DNA from: Gamarada debralockiae
Taxonomy: Eukaryota; Ascomycota; Leotiomycetes; Helotiales; Hyphodiscaceae
DNA length: 39,200 bases
Assembly: GCA_002803225.1 (NCBI GenBank)
Contig: NXFV01000114.1
Coordinates: 1-39,200 of the forward strand
Direction of reading: 5' to 3'
This document shows, in pieces, positions 23,880-35,359 of this stretch. Made by a program: the position numbers and the translations under genes. The first letter of the stretch is position 1; the number at the start of each line of letters is the position of its first letter. Below the pieces are notes generated by a model. It had not been told where the DNA came from. It searched no databases and saw nothing but the letters and a program-made list of their open reading frames with translations.

Positions 23880-24430
23880 GCCGTCATGGGACGGTACCGG
23901 CAAGTACAGTATCACCAGCGGGGAAAGCCACGGGCCTACTCGTAACTTCATGGAGAATTTCACGGGAAGCAAACATGTCGATACAACAGGCTTTTCGTTG
24001 AAAGTCCTCTACTGCAGACAGAGCCTCCCTCATCAGTTGTATGCAACTTTCTGCTTCGACAAGCTGGAGGGCGTCATGCGGCTTTGCCCACGTAACGCAT
24101 TGAAAGAAAAGTTCTCCCTAGCCGACTTCACCAACGAGTGCTATCTAAAAGAGGAGATGGCGCCGGGTCCTGAGCAGCCGAAGTAGGCTATGAGATGGAG
24201 AGGAATAGATGGTGGGATGCAGTTAAAGGAACGTGTGGGCGGGGATAGTAGAGATGTTGGAGTATTTGACTTTGAAGAGGACAACTCAACTTCGTCGGCG
24301 GGGTTTGTGGGAGTCAAGATTAAAATCTGCATGATTTACAAAGGCCACCTATTCACGTTCGATGCTTCTAAGATTGCCGAGCTAGATGCAATAGACAAGA
24401 CACAAAGCTCAGGTGGGCTTGGAGGAAAGT
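23880..24430 (+). repeat. repeat-domain unit 2
   Basis: Begins PSWDGTGKYSITSGESHGPT and includes HQLYATFCFDKLEGVMRLCP, the stop TAG, AMRWRGIDGG, and KICMIYKGHLFTFDASKIAE. The following linker is read in a shifted frame (KWYEPAQPDPDSESDSEPAN). Confidence 0.7.
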
Positions 24431-24616
24431 GGGAGTCCTTGGATAACCAAGTGGTACGAGCCAGCTCAGCCAGATCCGGATTCCGAGTCGGATTCGGAGC
24501 CTGCGAATCAACGGGCGAATCGCCCACAAGCAGCCAACCCAAGACAAAACTCTCGTCCCATCAATAAAGTAATGGAACCCTCTGCTTTGCCTGTCGAGGC
24601 CCCGCCGGATTGGGCC

Positions 24617-25120
24617 TAGGATGTCACAGGAGAATGGACCATCTCCTCTAACATGCTCAAGAGAGTAATGGGTCTCGAGGACGATGATGAGCTGTCCATG
24701 AAGATATCCTCGCGAACAATCCCCGTCACAACAAAATTGGCCGGCAATTGTGGGCAATTTTCAACTTCGGTGAATGGGTTTAAGGGAATGATGCGTTTCA
24801 ACCCTGAATCCAACCACGGTGATCATACCCGTACGCTTCGTGGGTTTGAGAAGGCTTGTGTATTGAAGCAAGGCGTATGGCCAGGCCCCTCTCCTCAAGG
24901 GGAACAATCATGGAGGTTCAGATGGAGAGGAGCGGACTTCGATACAGGTATGAAGGACAGCACTAGTGACCGGGCTACGAGCCAGATGACCTTCAAAGCT
25001 GGGGAAGATGGTAAGCCAATTTTGGAGGCCGTGTTCACCTACAAATTCCAGATGCTATCTTTTCGCGGTGTTAAGGCTGCAACCCCTTCGATGTGTTATA
25101 GGGATAGCGAAGGAGTGTAA
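24617..25120 (+). repeat. repeat-domain unit 3
   Basis: A TAG occupies the place of the first Trp, followed by DVTGEWTISSNMLKRVMGLE. The middle part is FSTSVNGFKGMMRFNPES, then QSWRFRWRGADFDTG with the Trp intact, and FTYKFQMLSFRGVKA. The terminal stop is at 25118-25120. Confidence 0.7.
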
Positions 25121-25530
25121 CTCGTGAATGGCTTTCATCAGACAGCTGTAATAGAATCATTTCCTGGCCTTTACCTTCAGCGTTTGGGCGTTCATATTCT
25201 TTGGATTGGGGATCTGGGTGGGGTTGGTAGACAAAATTTGTTGGAGTTATTTTGAAATACGTTTCAGCTTGTGCTCTACCTGTACAATATTATTGATATC
25301 CATTTTCCCCTTGGTGTAAATGTCACTGGCCTTTACAGAAATCTAGATTGACGAGCTCACACTGCCTTCACACTTTCAATAAGTTCCAATAATGGGAAAA
25401 ATTTATCAGGGATATTGAAAAACAGTGAGTGGATTTCTATGTTACTCTCAAGTCTTAGTGGGTATCTATCATGAAGCAAACGTATGATCCATGCCCTGTC
25501 CAAGAAACTCCAGCATGATGCAAACTTGTG
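25121..25530. other. convergent 3' intergenic region
   Basis: This lies between the pseudogene end and the kinase gene end. It is AT-rich and no gene or RNA is seen. Confidence 0.4.
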
Positions 25531-26644
25531 TCACGATTCTCCTAGATTCCTTAGGATGTTCGCAACGCTCCGCACCCCAACCAAGGAGTTCTCATCAGGA
25601 CCCATGCCAGGAGTCCATGTAGCATGAGCAAAGTCAATGAGCTTGATCGAGTAAATCTTCGGGCTAGTATCTTCCTCGTCTTCGTCTTCCTCTGAATCGG
25701 CGTCATTGCCATTAACCAAGGTCGCTGGCGATCTACTCGCTTCCTCCATCGCAGCTCTCAGCGCAACACCATCCCCTTCAAATACAAAAAGAAGGCTCGC
25801 GGAGAACATACGGCTCTCATGGCTCTCCAACACCTTCTGAATCCTCCTCAGATCCGCAAGAAAAGCCTGCGACACCAGCTTCCCCAGTTCTTCGTCGATA
25901 CCAGCCGACTCGGCAAAGATGAAATTCTTGAACGCCTCATGCACATTCTCTTTCTGAACGGAAAACCGACCGTAATTCTTGTCGTATATTTTAAAGCCCT
26001 CTTCATCTATGTCTTTGCCCACAGCGCCATGGCCTTGCCACACCCTCATGCCCGCTATTCGGAACCCCAGTTCTTTATGCGTAGTTTCCTCGGTGACTTT
26101 GTCAAACCGTATTTTCTTTTCCTGGTGGGCGTCGTCGGCCCATAATCGTACGCCCAGCTTCACGTCTAGAATATTCGGCTTCACGTATCCATGCGCCGCG
26201 TTCTCGAGAACCACTGCTTGGTTCGTCTCTATTCTCCTTCCCGTCTTAATAGGTACCACGACCTCGGGGATTGTATGTTTGGCAATCAAAGTCGCACCTC
26301 CTTCCTCAATGACAGTCCCATTTGTGTGTTTCGCTAGCAGTGCCGCGCCCTGTTCTTCAATAGTCGCATTCTGCTGCTCGTCCAGCGTCAGGGTCCCCAG
26401 GAACATGGGCATGAATTCGGCGAATTCAGGATGCGCGGCGATAGTGTCCTCGTAGAAGGCAATCTCAGTCTGTGTGCAAGGCTTAATGAAGAGCTCGCCG
26501 TCGACATCGCACAGCGTGCCATCACTGGATCTCATGTCAGATTGCTGTTCGCTGATTTCGTGGGGGCCATTGTGCAACATACTGTCCTGCTACGGCATAG
26601 TTGTAGTCAATTAGATCTGCGCGGGGGGGCAGCGGTTTCACCAT
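25531..26644 (-). CDS. ipk2: inositol polyphosphate multikinase (IPK2/Arg82 type)
   Basis: Two exons, 26644-26583 and 26524-25531, splice to 351 residues. The 58-nt intron has a GTATGT donor and its removal rebuilds NYAVAGHDGTLCDVDGELF, the family's N-terminal block. The inositol phosphate kinase signature PxxxDxKLG is at about 137-145 (PNILDVKLG). Then come LGFRIAGMRVWQ, the ATP-site S-x-L-L strand (MFSASLLFVFEGDG) and the metal-binding I-D-F (KLIDFAHATW). Arg82-type enzymes phosphorylate IP3/IP4 towards IP5 in the nucleus and affect transcription and mRNA export. Between the N-lobe blocks there is an insert with two near-identical peptides (IEEQGAALLAKHT and IEEGGATLIAKHT, about 75-105), an internal duplication. 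An acidic loop (DADSEEDEDEED) lies before the IDF strand. Confidence 0.92.
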
Positions 26645-27695
26645 TTTCTCTCTAGCAGTATCATAGACTTAACTCGATTGTCGCAACTGCTATGGCTCTA
26701 TCATGATGGAGATTCGAGGGGATTAGAAGAACGGAGGATGCGTGCTGATTTTTCTATCCGTAAAAAGAAAGTCTGTGGAGGAGAGTAAGGCTGAGTAAAG
26801 GATGGCGAAGAGGCGTTGGAGTCGTGGCTTCAATCAGACAAAGCGTGTTCACGAACCCTGGGAGGTGCAGATGCAAGAGATAGATGAATTAGTTGACTGA
26901 TTCAGGCGCCTCCGGGCGTGTAACTTCGTTGCGATTGTTGTTGGCACTAAATGTAGATCCCTGAAGACTCTCCGTGCGGTGAAATCATAGGCTCGTTCAG
27001 CGCTGATGACGGGTCAGATCGGCTGCGAAAGCGAGGAACGGATGCACTGCAGAAAACACAGCCACCGGGCAAACACACAGGCGAATTTGCGAAAACAACT
27101 CGCAGCCTGCTTGACAGCTCTTCTCCGCAAATATCAACTTCCCCGGATTGGATCTATCACTTCAGGATTGTTTGCTAACACAAAGTCATTAACAACCACA
27201 AACGGAATACTACCAAAGGCCATCAGGATCTCCAGGACAATGTAAGTTTGCACTCTCCAGGAGTGCGCTGTTATTGTCTCTTGATCGCTCAAAGTCAACG
27301 AGTTTGATCAGCTGGTCGCGTGCCATATTCATCTTCGCCGTTTGTGTCTTACTTTCAAGTGAATACTTTGAATTTCCCTCATCACACGCGTTCACCGTCT
27401 TGTCTCCCGCATTACCTGTCCACCTGATCGACCCCTCCTACTACTCTCAATTGGTCACTGCATCAACATTTCCAGACAGCAGCACAGGCCATTTCCCCTT
27501 GAGCTCAGGTACCTCTGCATTGCACAGCCCATCTCCCGCCTTTACACAACAGCCATTCAGGACTTCATATCACATTGTACCCAAGCTACCCCTCTTCCCC
27601 GAGACGGAAGGAACCTTGCTACCTCCAGCGAACCCAAGACTAACGGCTTCAGGTCTGACAATTCAAGCAGGGACGACCCTGATACCGAAGTCACG
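26645..27695. promoter_or_regulatory. long divergent region between IPK2 and ARB1
   Basis: 1.05 kb separates the start codons. The 3' part (about 27270-27690) is open in several frames by chance, with C/T-rich tracts. A CTAAC followed by TTCAG at 27638-27651 could be the end of a 5'-UTR intron of ARB1 or the boundary of an upstream coding exon. No separate gene is supported. Confidence 0.35.
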
Positions 27696-29697
27696 ATGAC
27701 TCCCCACGCCGAGGAATTGTCTCGTAAGATCAGCCAGATTGATCTCACCTCCATTCGCTCGACCAAAGATACACTGCCTGAATACGGACCTGTTTACTCC
27801 AAAGATGAGTTGATCAAGCTCAGGTCCGAGACCCAGGATCATGCCAATACCCCAGATTCCAAATATGGGGGAGTCATGACACCTGGTTCCCTTCCTGCGG
27901 CTCCGCCTACCACGCCCGCCGACAAGACGCCCCGAGGAGGCCAAATTGAGGAAGAAGATGGTGGCTTGGCTCTGCCAGCTGGAGGAAAGAAGAAGAGCGG
28001 TGGTGGTGGCGGAGGCGGTGGCGATGGAAAGAGCAAAAAGACTCCTGCTACTGGATTTGAAGGTTTGCGTCGACTTTTCCCAATCTGGAGATCAATGCTG
28101 AATACATTCCCAGAGTACTATGCCGACCCTCCCATTACACCCGATGAGTACGAGGAAGAGTGCAGCCTCTATGATGAGTAAGTTCTTGCTTATTGCTCAA
28201 GCTGCGCTATCGCTAATATTTTCTTAGATCTCGCTCCTTCCCTGAGTAAGTTGCCACTTCCAACGCAGAGAAAAGACATGACTAAGACGTCCCAGACGCA
28301 TCCAGACATGCATTCAGCGCTATAGAAACCGGCGTAAGCTTGATGAGACACGCGCTCTTATCATCACCAAGTACTTGATGCTTGGAGGAGTCGAGGCTGC
28401 CACTAGCAAGAGTTTCACGGGCGGACTTGATAAAGAGACTCTCGAGAACTCCACTTCGGAGGAGATTGCGGCAATCCAAGCCACTGATTTCATTCGGACT
28501 GGCAGCATGAATGCCAAATACTATGATCCTTTGAAGCCGGAAGATTGGGTTGTTGATTTTGAAGGTGTTGTCAAGGGATTCCTGTAAGTTACTGCCTCTC
28601 CATATGCAGATCTTGCCACTGACTATCTAAAGCTCTCACACTGCGCCCCGACGTATTGGTGACCTTGACAAGCAAATTAGCACATACTGTGCAGTCATCA
28701 AGAACTTCCTTAACTACGTTCTCTCTCATGCAGTTTGTCCCGAGTACACCAACAATGTCATTGCGGCGCGTAGCATCTGCGATTTGGCCGAAAAGGAACT
28801 TCTTGCAATCAACCATCTACGCAAAATCCTACCAGGAGACTTCAACATCGCTGCTTCTACACTTTACGGCGGTCGTTACCGGGGCATCTACCTCGCAAAT
28901 CAGCAATGGGGTGCTGTTGATCCGTTGGCCAAGACATATGTTTCTGTCGACCAAGGCTTCGATGAGTCAGAAGCTCAGAGAATCTTTAACATCGCGATTA
29001 CGGGTACGGAGGAGATGTTCAGAGGTGTTATGAATGAAGACGTTGAGATCGTCGCGACGGCGAAACGATTTTTTGAAGTGGTCAAAATTGAGCACCCTAG
29101 CCGCGAGGCTCTCGCTCAGTACTCCAATGTCAAGAATGCACGAGGAGAGTCTGGTTACTTCAAAGCTTTGGGCGTAATTCATGTTAAGACTTGGGATGGA
29201 CCAGGTGACGAGGATGAAGATCTGACCGACGACGAAGATAACAAAGATTCCACCACCAACATTGATAGCCCGGTTGAAACTTTCTGGTTTGAGCATGATA
29301 TTCTGGAGCACTGCTTCATCGGCTTGAAGATGGAAGTTACGGTTCATGAGCTGAACATTGGCATCAAGTTCTTCGACTACGTTGCTAGTCTTTACTGCTC
29401 TTTCTACACATTTCTGCCCAACGAGAAGATGAATGGCTGGAAGGAACCTAGTAAGTTCCTCCAACTTCTCTCTGATGAAAGCTGACTGAAGGAGCACTAA
29501 CACGCGATCCAGACCTCAATACCAGACCTCCACCTACCGAAGACGATCCAGATGCCGAGGAAGGTGCAATGATTGGTGATATGGAGAAGGACATCGAGGA
29601 AGACGAGAAGATTGGCAAGAAGCTTACAATCCAAACAAACTTGGAGGCAGCTGCGGAGACTGCTCCAACTGCTGAGACGAAGGAAACGGAAGATTAA
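27696..29697 (+). CDS. ARB1: Argonaute siRNA chaperone (ARC) complex subunit Arb1
   Basis: Six exons, 27696-28062, 28114-28177, 28228-28245, 28296-28583, 28633-29450 and 29513-29697, give 579 residues. Removing the 51-nt intron at 28063-28113 joins ATGFE to EYYADPPITP, as in fungal Arb1 proteins. An 18-nt microexon supplies SRSFP between LYDE and ERIQTCIQRYRNRRKLD. Then follow DWVVDFEGVVKGFL, PRRIGDLDKQISTYCAVIKN and YGGRYRGIYLANQQW, blocks I associate with the Arb1 family (Pfam Arb1). In fission yeast Arb1 and Arb2 hold duplex siRNA on Ago1 in the ARC complex and support heterochromatin formation. The N-terminus is low complexity with a glycine run (KKKSGGGGGGGGDGKSKKTP). The C-terminus is acidic. 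The frame is open upstream of the first ATG without another ATG, so an extra 5' exon is possible. Confidence 0.8.
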
Positions 29698-30474
29698 GTT
29701 GAGCACTGGCTTTTCGCCCTCGATCGATACACGGCGCTGATCAAGATCGCATGGTGCGCCTGGATTTAGAGAGAGTGGTTGAGCATGGATCATCGGTTGC
29801 ATTCCCGATACAGGCGATACAGGCGTTATTTCCTTTCCTTTCTTTTACATTCTGATACCCATTGCATATTTCCCTACCTTCCATTAGAATGGTAGCATTG
29901 CATGCAAAAATTCTGACGTTGTGACGGGAAAAGTTACCTACACTACAAAAAGGCATACCTTCAGACACGACGCTTCGAAGCTTATTACTGCTTCTAGCGG
30001 GGGCAAGGGCAACTTTCAAGCATATGATTTGTACGAATAGCTTCACTTCAAACCTTTAATAAAGGCCACTAGGATTCCGCGAATCAAGGTGCCTGCTGAC
30101 ATGGAGTTTGGGAGTGAGTCCCGATGGTGTGGTTGCACAATGATCTATTATACCTAGCCCCTGTAACTTTCCCTAAAACTGTGATGCCCTTTTTTATACA
30201 GCCGAACGGCATTTTTATGTGAGAGCCGCGAAATTAACGTTAATGCTACTGCGCAGAAGAAAATACTACTTGATGAGGAAATTTGGAGTGCGGAGGAGGT
30301 GGCTCCATGGCTGGAACCAATTGGAGAAGGTTCCTTCCTTCTGTGGCTTCAGGTATCGGAGGTGGGTAGCAAGGAGGAAATGGGATGAGTCCATACTTTC
30401 TGTTTACAAGATGGCTTTCTTCAACCAAGCCCAAGTTTTATGGCCACAATGGTAAGAAAATTCTCCGAACCCAA
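29698..30474. other. intergenic region after ARB1
   Basis: This contains the presumed ARB1 3' region, with a short ATACAGGCG duplication at 29808-29826, and AT-rich sequence. No gene is supported. Confidence 0.35.
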
Positions 30475-31440
30475 ATGCATTGCAAATCGTTGATCGAGAC
30501 TCAGTCATTCAAAGCTCCCCGCAGAACCCTCCTTGGGTCTGCCGTCATTGCTGCATTTCTTGCAGCGCTGCGGTCAAGTAACGTACTCGAGTACACACCA
30601 TGGGAAACCTGCTTCCCCCGAAAGCTGAATCCAGAGGAGTTTGTTTGTGTTCCACATCACTACACGACTGAAATCGTCTCCATTAATCCCCTACTTATCT
30701 ACATCAACAACTTCACTTCCTTCCTTGAATCTCACGCCCTCATAGAAGCTGGATACATTCCTCTCCCCTTCCTCCTCTCACGTCATACTCCTTCCTGGCA
30801 CAATCTCATTCACGCCCTCCCCATATCACAACCTACCTTTCCCCTTTCCATGCTAACAATATCGCAGCGCGCCCCATCTCAAGCTCTCACAACTCTGCCT
30901 CTCCGGCCAACTTCAACTCTCTCAAGGCCCACCTCCAAGACCGCCGGCCTCACCCCCTCCCTCCCAGTCGTGCAATGCATCCTCACCCGCGCCCGCAGCT
31001 TCATGCCCCCCTCCTCTCGCCAACAGATGAATCCGGCGTCCCGTAACTAGTCCAATACGGACCTGGCGAGAAACTTGACATGCATCATGATTGGTATGGT
31101 GTCCCCCAAGTCGTGCGAACAGGAGATGAGACAAAGAGAGGAAGGACGTTCAATTGCCTTGCGAGCTTCTTTGTGTTCCTCGAGAACGAGGGGTGGTGGG
31201 TGGGGAGACGTGGTTTCCTTTGATTGAAACCAGAAAGATGGATGAGGATGGTAATGCAGTTGAGAGGTGGGAAAGGCACGAGAAAGCGAAACCGCTTTCA
31301 AACTGAGGGCTGGGGGCGCGTTGTTTTAGGCTAATTTATATGCGAATGGGACGGGTGATGGGAGGGTTGTGCATGCCGAATTGAAAGTGGAAAAGGGGAA
31401 GAAAACAGGTATGAATATTTGGCTTAGGAAATTTTATTAG
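30475..31440 (+). pseudogene. prolyl 4-hydroxylase-like 2OG-Fe(II) oxygenase, frameshifted
   Basis: The N-terminal part, in one frame from ATG 30475, has a membrane anchor (TLLGSAVIAAFLAAL), PEEFVCVPHHYTTEIVS and LLIYINNFTSFLESHALIEAG, as in fungal procollagen prolyl 4-hydroxylases. A likely intron ends at the CTAAC/GCAG near 30853-30867. SKTAGLTPSLPVVQCILTRA follows, then a frame shift in a C run at about 31010. Next comes DESGVP, a TAA at 31044-31046, then LVQYGPGEKLDMHHDWYGV, with the iron-binding His-x-Asp. A shift in a G run (about 31190-31205) gives GGETWFP, and another near 31300 gives ALF, TAG at 31327-31329, ANLYANGTGDGRVVHAELKV (second iron ligand His) and KTGMNIWLRKFY. At least three shifts and two stops make it non-functional. 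Confidence 0.82.
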
Positions 31441-32592
31441 AGGGTTGTGAATCGTAAGCCTAGGAATGAGGAGGGTTGAGTTTGAATAGGGGTTGAAAGG
31501 AGGAATAAGTGAATGTGGAGAATGAATAGAAGTATGGTGAAGACTGGCACATAATATATCCATGAATAAATCTATTTGAATGATTTGAAGTTGGTCAACG
31601 TGCTCGCGACCAAAGCTCGATCGCTCTCCCAGTATGAAGTGCTAAAGTTAGGAATATATAAACGACGGATTTCTCGACGTTACTTTCCCCTCAATCTCTC
31701 AAATGTATCTCCTTACTTCTCCTGCGATTTTGAAACTACAGGGCCGGCCACTTGGAAACTCGACGTCCTTGATCGCATTCCCTCATCATCCGAGAAGAAA
31801 TTCAGCAAGTCCAGCCGGTCGTCCTCGCTCAAGTTGCCGCTTTCTACATCACATGCCCTGCTAAGCGATTCACTTCTAAGTAGTCGCATCTATTCAAATA
31901 AGCAAAAGTTGAACAATATCCCTAGTCCTTACAACTAATTAAACGGCCCCTCGGGACCATCCCTTGGAGTTGAAAGCTGGCCAAGTGTCGAGCCTCCAAG
32001 GAATTGGGCAGAAGCCAATCGTTCAGTCCGATAAACACCAGTGAAGGGAAGGATCCTGATCAGTGTAAGCGTAAAGGCCCAATAACCAAAAAGTAATTAT
32101 TTTGGCGTTTTGGAAGGCTGAGCTGAAGTTTTGCCCCCAGCCGAAAAGATGAGTATGTTCTTTTTGGTTTTGGTTTACTACCTCCTTTTTCTCGAAGCGA
32201 GATCAGAACCGAGGAGGTTTTGCCGAAGAAGAATTCAAGATTGTGTCAATGTAGAGGAATGACACTGACCACACCAGATAATCCTGCCCAGAATCAAAAC
32301 TCTTCGAAGGCAGGGAACTTAGAATCTCTAAAGAGGAAACGAAAGAAGCTTTTCAAGCTTTGACATTGCTAAAAGTTAAACCCCCCTATTCCTCAGACCC
32401 CTGTCCAAATGCGGGGTACATTTATTTCCGGCAATGAGGGGCAACGTCTGGTCAACTCCAAAAATGGTGCAATCCAAAAGGTATTTATCAGCAACCACTG
32501 CACCACCTCCGATTGCGCTGTTTGAAGCTTCAAATAAATCCCAAGCTTGTCAACCGACACAAACAGCAAAATACTTCAATTGAAACTTCTGC
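31441..32592. other. gene-poor gap before the quinone reductase gene
   Basis: 1.15 kb. An open frame at 31576-31938 has Ser/Leu-rich content without any family I recognise, and I judge it as chance. No repeat or RNA gene is evident. Confidence 0.35.
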
Positions 32593-33816
32593 ATGTTTGC
32601 AAGATTAACCACTCGTCCCCTCTCTCAAAACCTACGAAGTGTCTCCCGATTGACACAGCTACGTTCCCATATCAGTGCACGCACGATGGCGACATTACTC
32701 CCCAAGACCATGAAAGGGGTTCTCATTGAGAAGACGGGTGGTGTCGAGGTTCTTGAATATAAGACTGACCTCCCAGTTCCTACGCCAAACGACGGCGAGG
32801 TCCTTGTCAAGAACGACTTCATTGGAATCAATTACATTGACACGTACATTCCCTCCTTCTAACACCACTTCCCAAGACCTTGCTAACGTTCTCGACTTCT
32901 GCAGATATTTCCGCAGCGGACTCTACCCCTCACCAAAGCCCGAAATCCTCGGCCGGGAAGCGGAAGGCACCATCGTCGCCACAGGCTCAGGCAACCTCTA
33001 CAACCTCAAAACCGGCGACCGCGTAGTCTGGCTCGGATCTACCGCCTATGCCGAGTACTCTTCTGTCCCAGCAGCGAAAACTCATGTCATCCCCAGTACC
33101 TTCGAGCCCGGCATAGCAGCCGCGTCCCTCCTCCAAGGTCTCACAGCACTCACACTCATAAAAGAAGCCTACGAAGTGAAGAAAGGAGATTGGGTTCTCG
33201 TTCACGCAGCAGCGGGAGGAGTGGGATTGTTATTATGTCAACTGTTGAAAGCTGTGGGAGCTAGGACTATTGGGACGGCGAGCACGAGTGAGAAGATTGA
33301 GTTGGCGAAGAAGAATGGGGCGGAGTTTATGGTTAATTATAAGGAGGAGAAGGATTTTGTGGGGAGGATTAAGGAGATTACGGGCGGTGAAGGCGTGAGG
33401 GTTGTTTTTGATAGTACAGGGAAGGATCAGTTTGAGAATGATTTGGAGGTCGTGGCTCGGAAGGGGACTGTGGTTTCTTATGGGAATTCGGTGAGTTGTG
33501 TTCCTCTTGATTGGTGGAAGGGCAAGGGGAGTGCAATTTGAGTGCTTACTGAATGGTGTGCTAGTCCGGTGCGGTACCACCTTTTTCGATCGCGAGACTG
33601 TCGGCGAAGAATGTGAAGATCATGAGGCCGACACTGTTCAATTATATTGCTACGAGGGAAGAGTTTGAGAAGTATACGGAGGAACTCTTTGATTTCATTA
33701 TCAAGGATAAGTTGAAGGTCAGGATTCACGAGACTTATCCTCTGGCGGAGGTAGCAAGGGCTCATACGGATCTTGAGTCACGGAAGACAACGGGCAAATT
33801 GCTCTTGAAGCCATAG
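32593..33816 (+). CDS. ZTA1: quinone oxidoreductase, zeta-crystallin type (Zta1-like)
   Basis: Three exons, 32593-32843, 32905-33490 and 33565-33816, splice in phase to 362 residues. The medium-chain dehydrogenase/reductase fold is shown by the N-terminal GroES-like part (MKGVLIEKTGGVEVLEYKTD, VLVKNDFIGINYIDTYFRSG) and the NADPH-binding loop in VLVHAAAGGVGLLLCQLLKA. The C-terminal block is AHTDLESRKTTGKLLLKP. No zinc ligands are seen, as expected for quinone reductases. Family members reduce quinones with NADPH and some bind AU-rich RNA. The first 31 residues are Arg/Ser/Leu-rich without acidic residues (MFARLTTRPLSQNLRSVSRL), like a mitochondrial presequence. A second in-frame ATG at residue 32 (MATLLPKTMKG) would give a cytosolic form. 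Confidence 0.93.
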
Positions 33817-33941
33817 GTAGTGTTATGTAGCTTGAATTGAATACGTACTATCTATCAACCTTTAATCTTTATGTATTCGCGAACTTAGCCAAACTTCAAG
33901 AAAATGCCTAGAATTTCTTTCAAGCTGCCCAGAAACGCAGT

Positions 33942-35359
<1,418 letters not shown>

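Larger units (their letters stand above)
23002..25120 (+). pseudogene. three-unit 'RWRG' domain gene with in-frame stops and a frameshift
   Basis: From ATG at 23002 one frame runs to about 24440 and encodes two tandem copies of a domain of about 150 residues; a third copy follows in the next frame to a stop at 25118-25120. Each unit starts W-D-x-T-G-x-[YW] (WDVTGQYTLTS; WDGTGKYSITS; DVTGEWTISS), has a middle L-Y-A-T-F-x-F-D-x-L-x-G-x-[IM]-R block in units 1 and 2, an RWR[GA] block, and a final I-x-F strand pair. The frame is broken by TAG 23047-23049, TGA 23440-23442, TAG 24184-24186 and TAG 24617-24619, plus a frameshift at about 24435-24450. The first stop could lie in an intron (23026-23100, weak donor). 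The family seems common in Leotiomycetes but has no known function that I can name. It is best read as a recently disabled gene. Confidence 0.72.

Noticed and set aside
27274..27699. 141-codon plus-strand frame with a hydrophobic start upstream of ARB1
   Set aside because: It has no family match and C/T-rich low-complexity content, and it ends at the ARB1 start; more likely 5' UTR.
30385..31050. Single open frame of 221 codons read as an intact gene
   Set aside because: Only its middle matches a family (prolyl 4-hydroxylase), the catalytic half lies in other frames, and the end of this frame is out of register. It is part of the pseudogene.
31576..31938. 120-codon plus-strand frame
   Set aside because: Ser/Leu-rich, with no family and no exon context; judged as chance.
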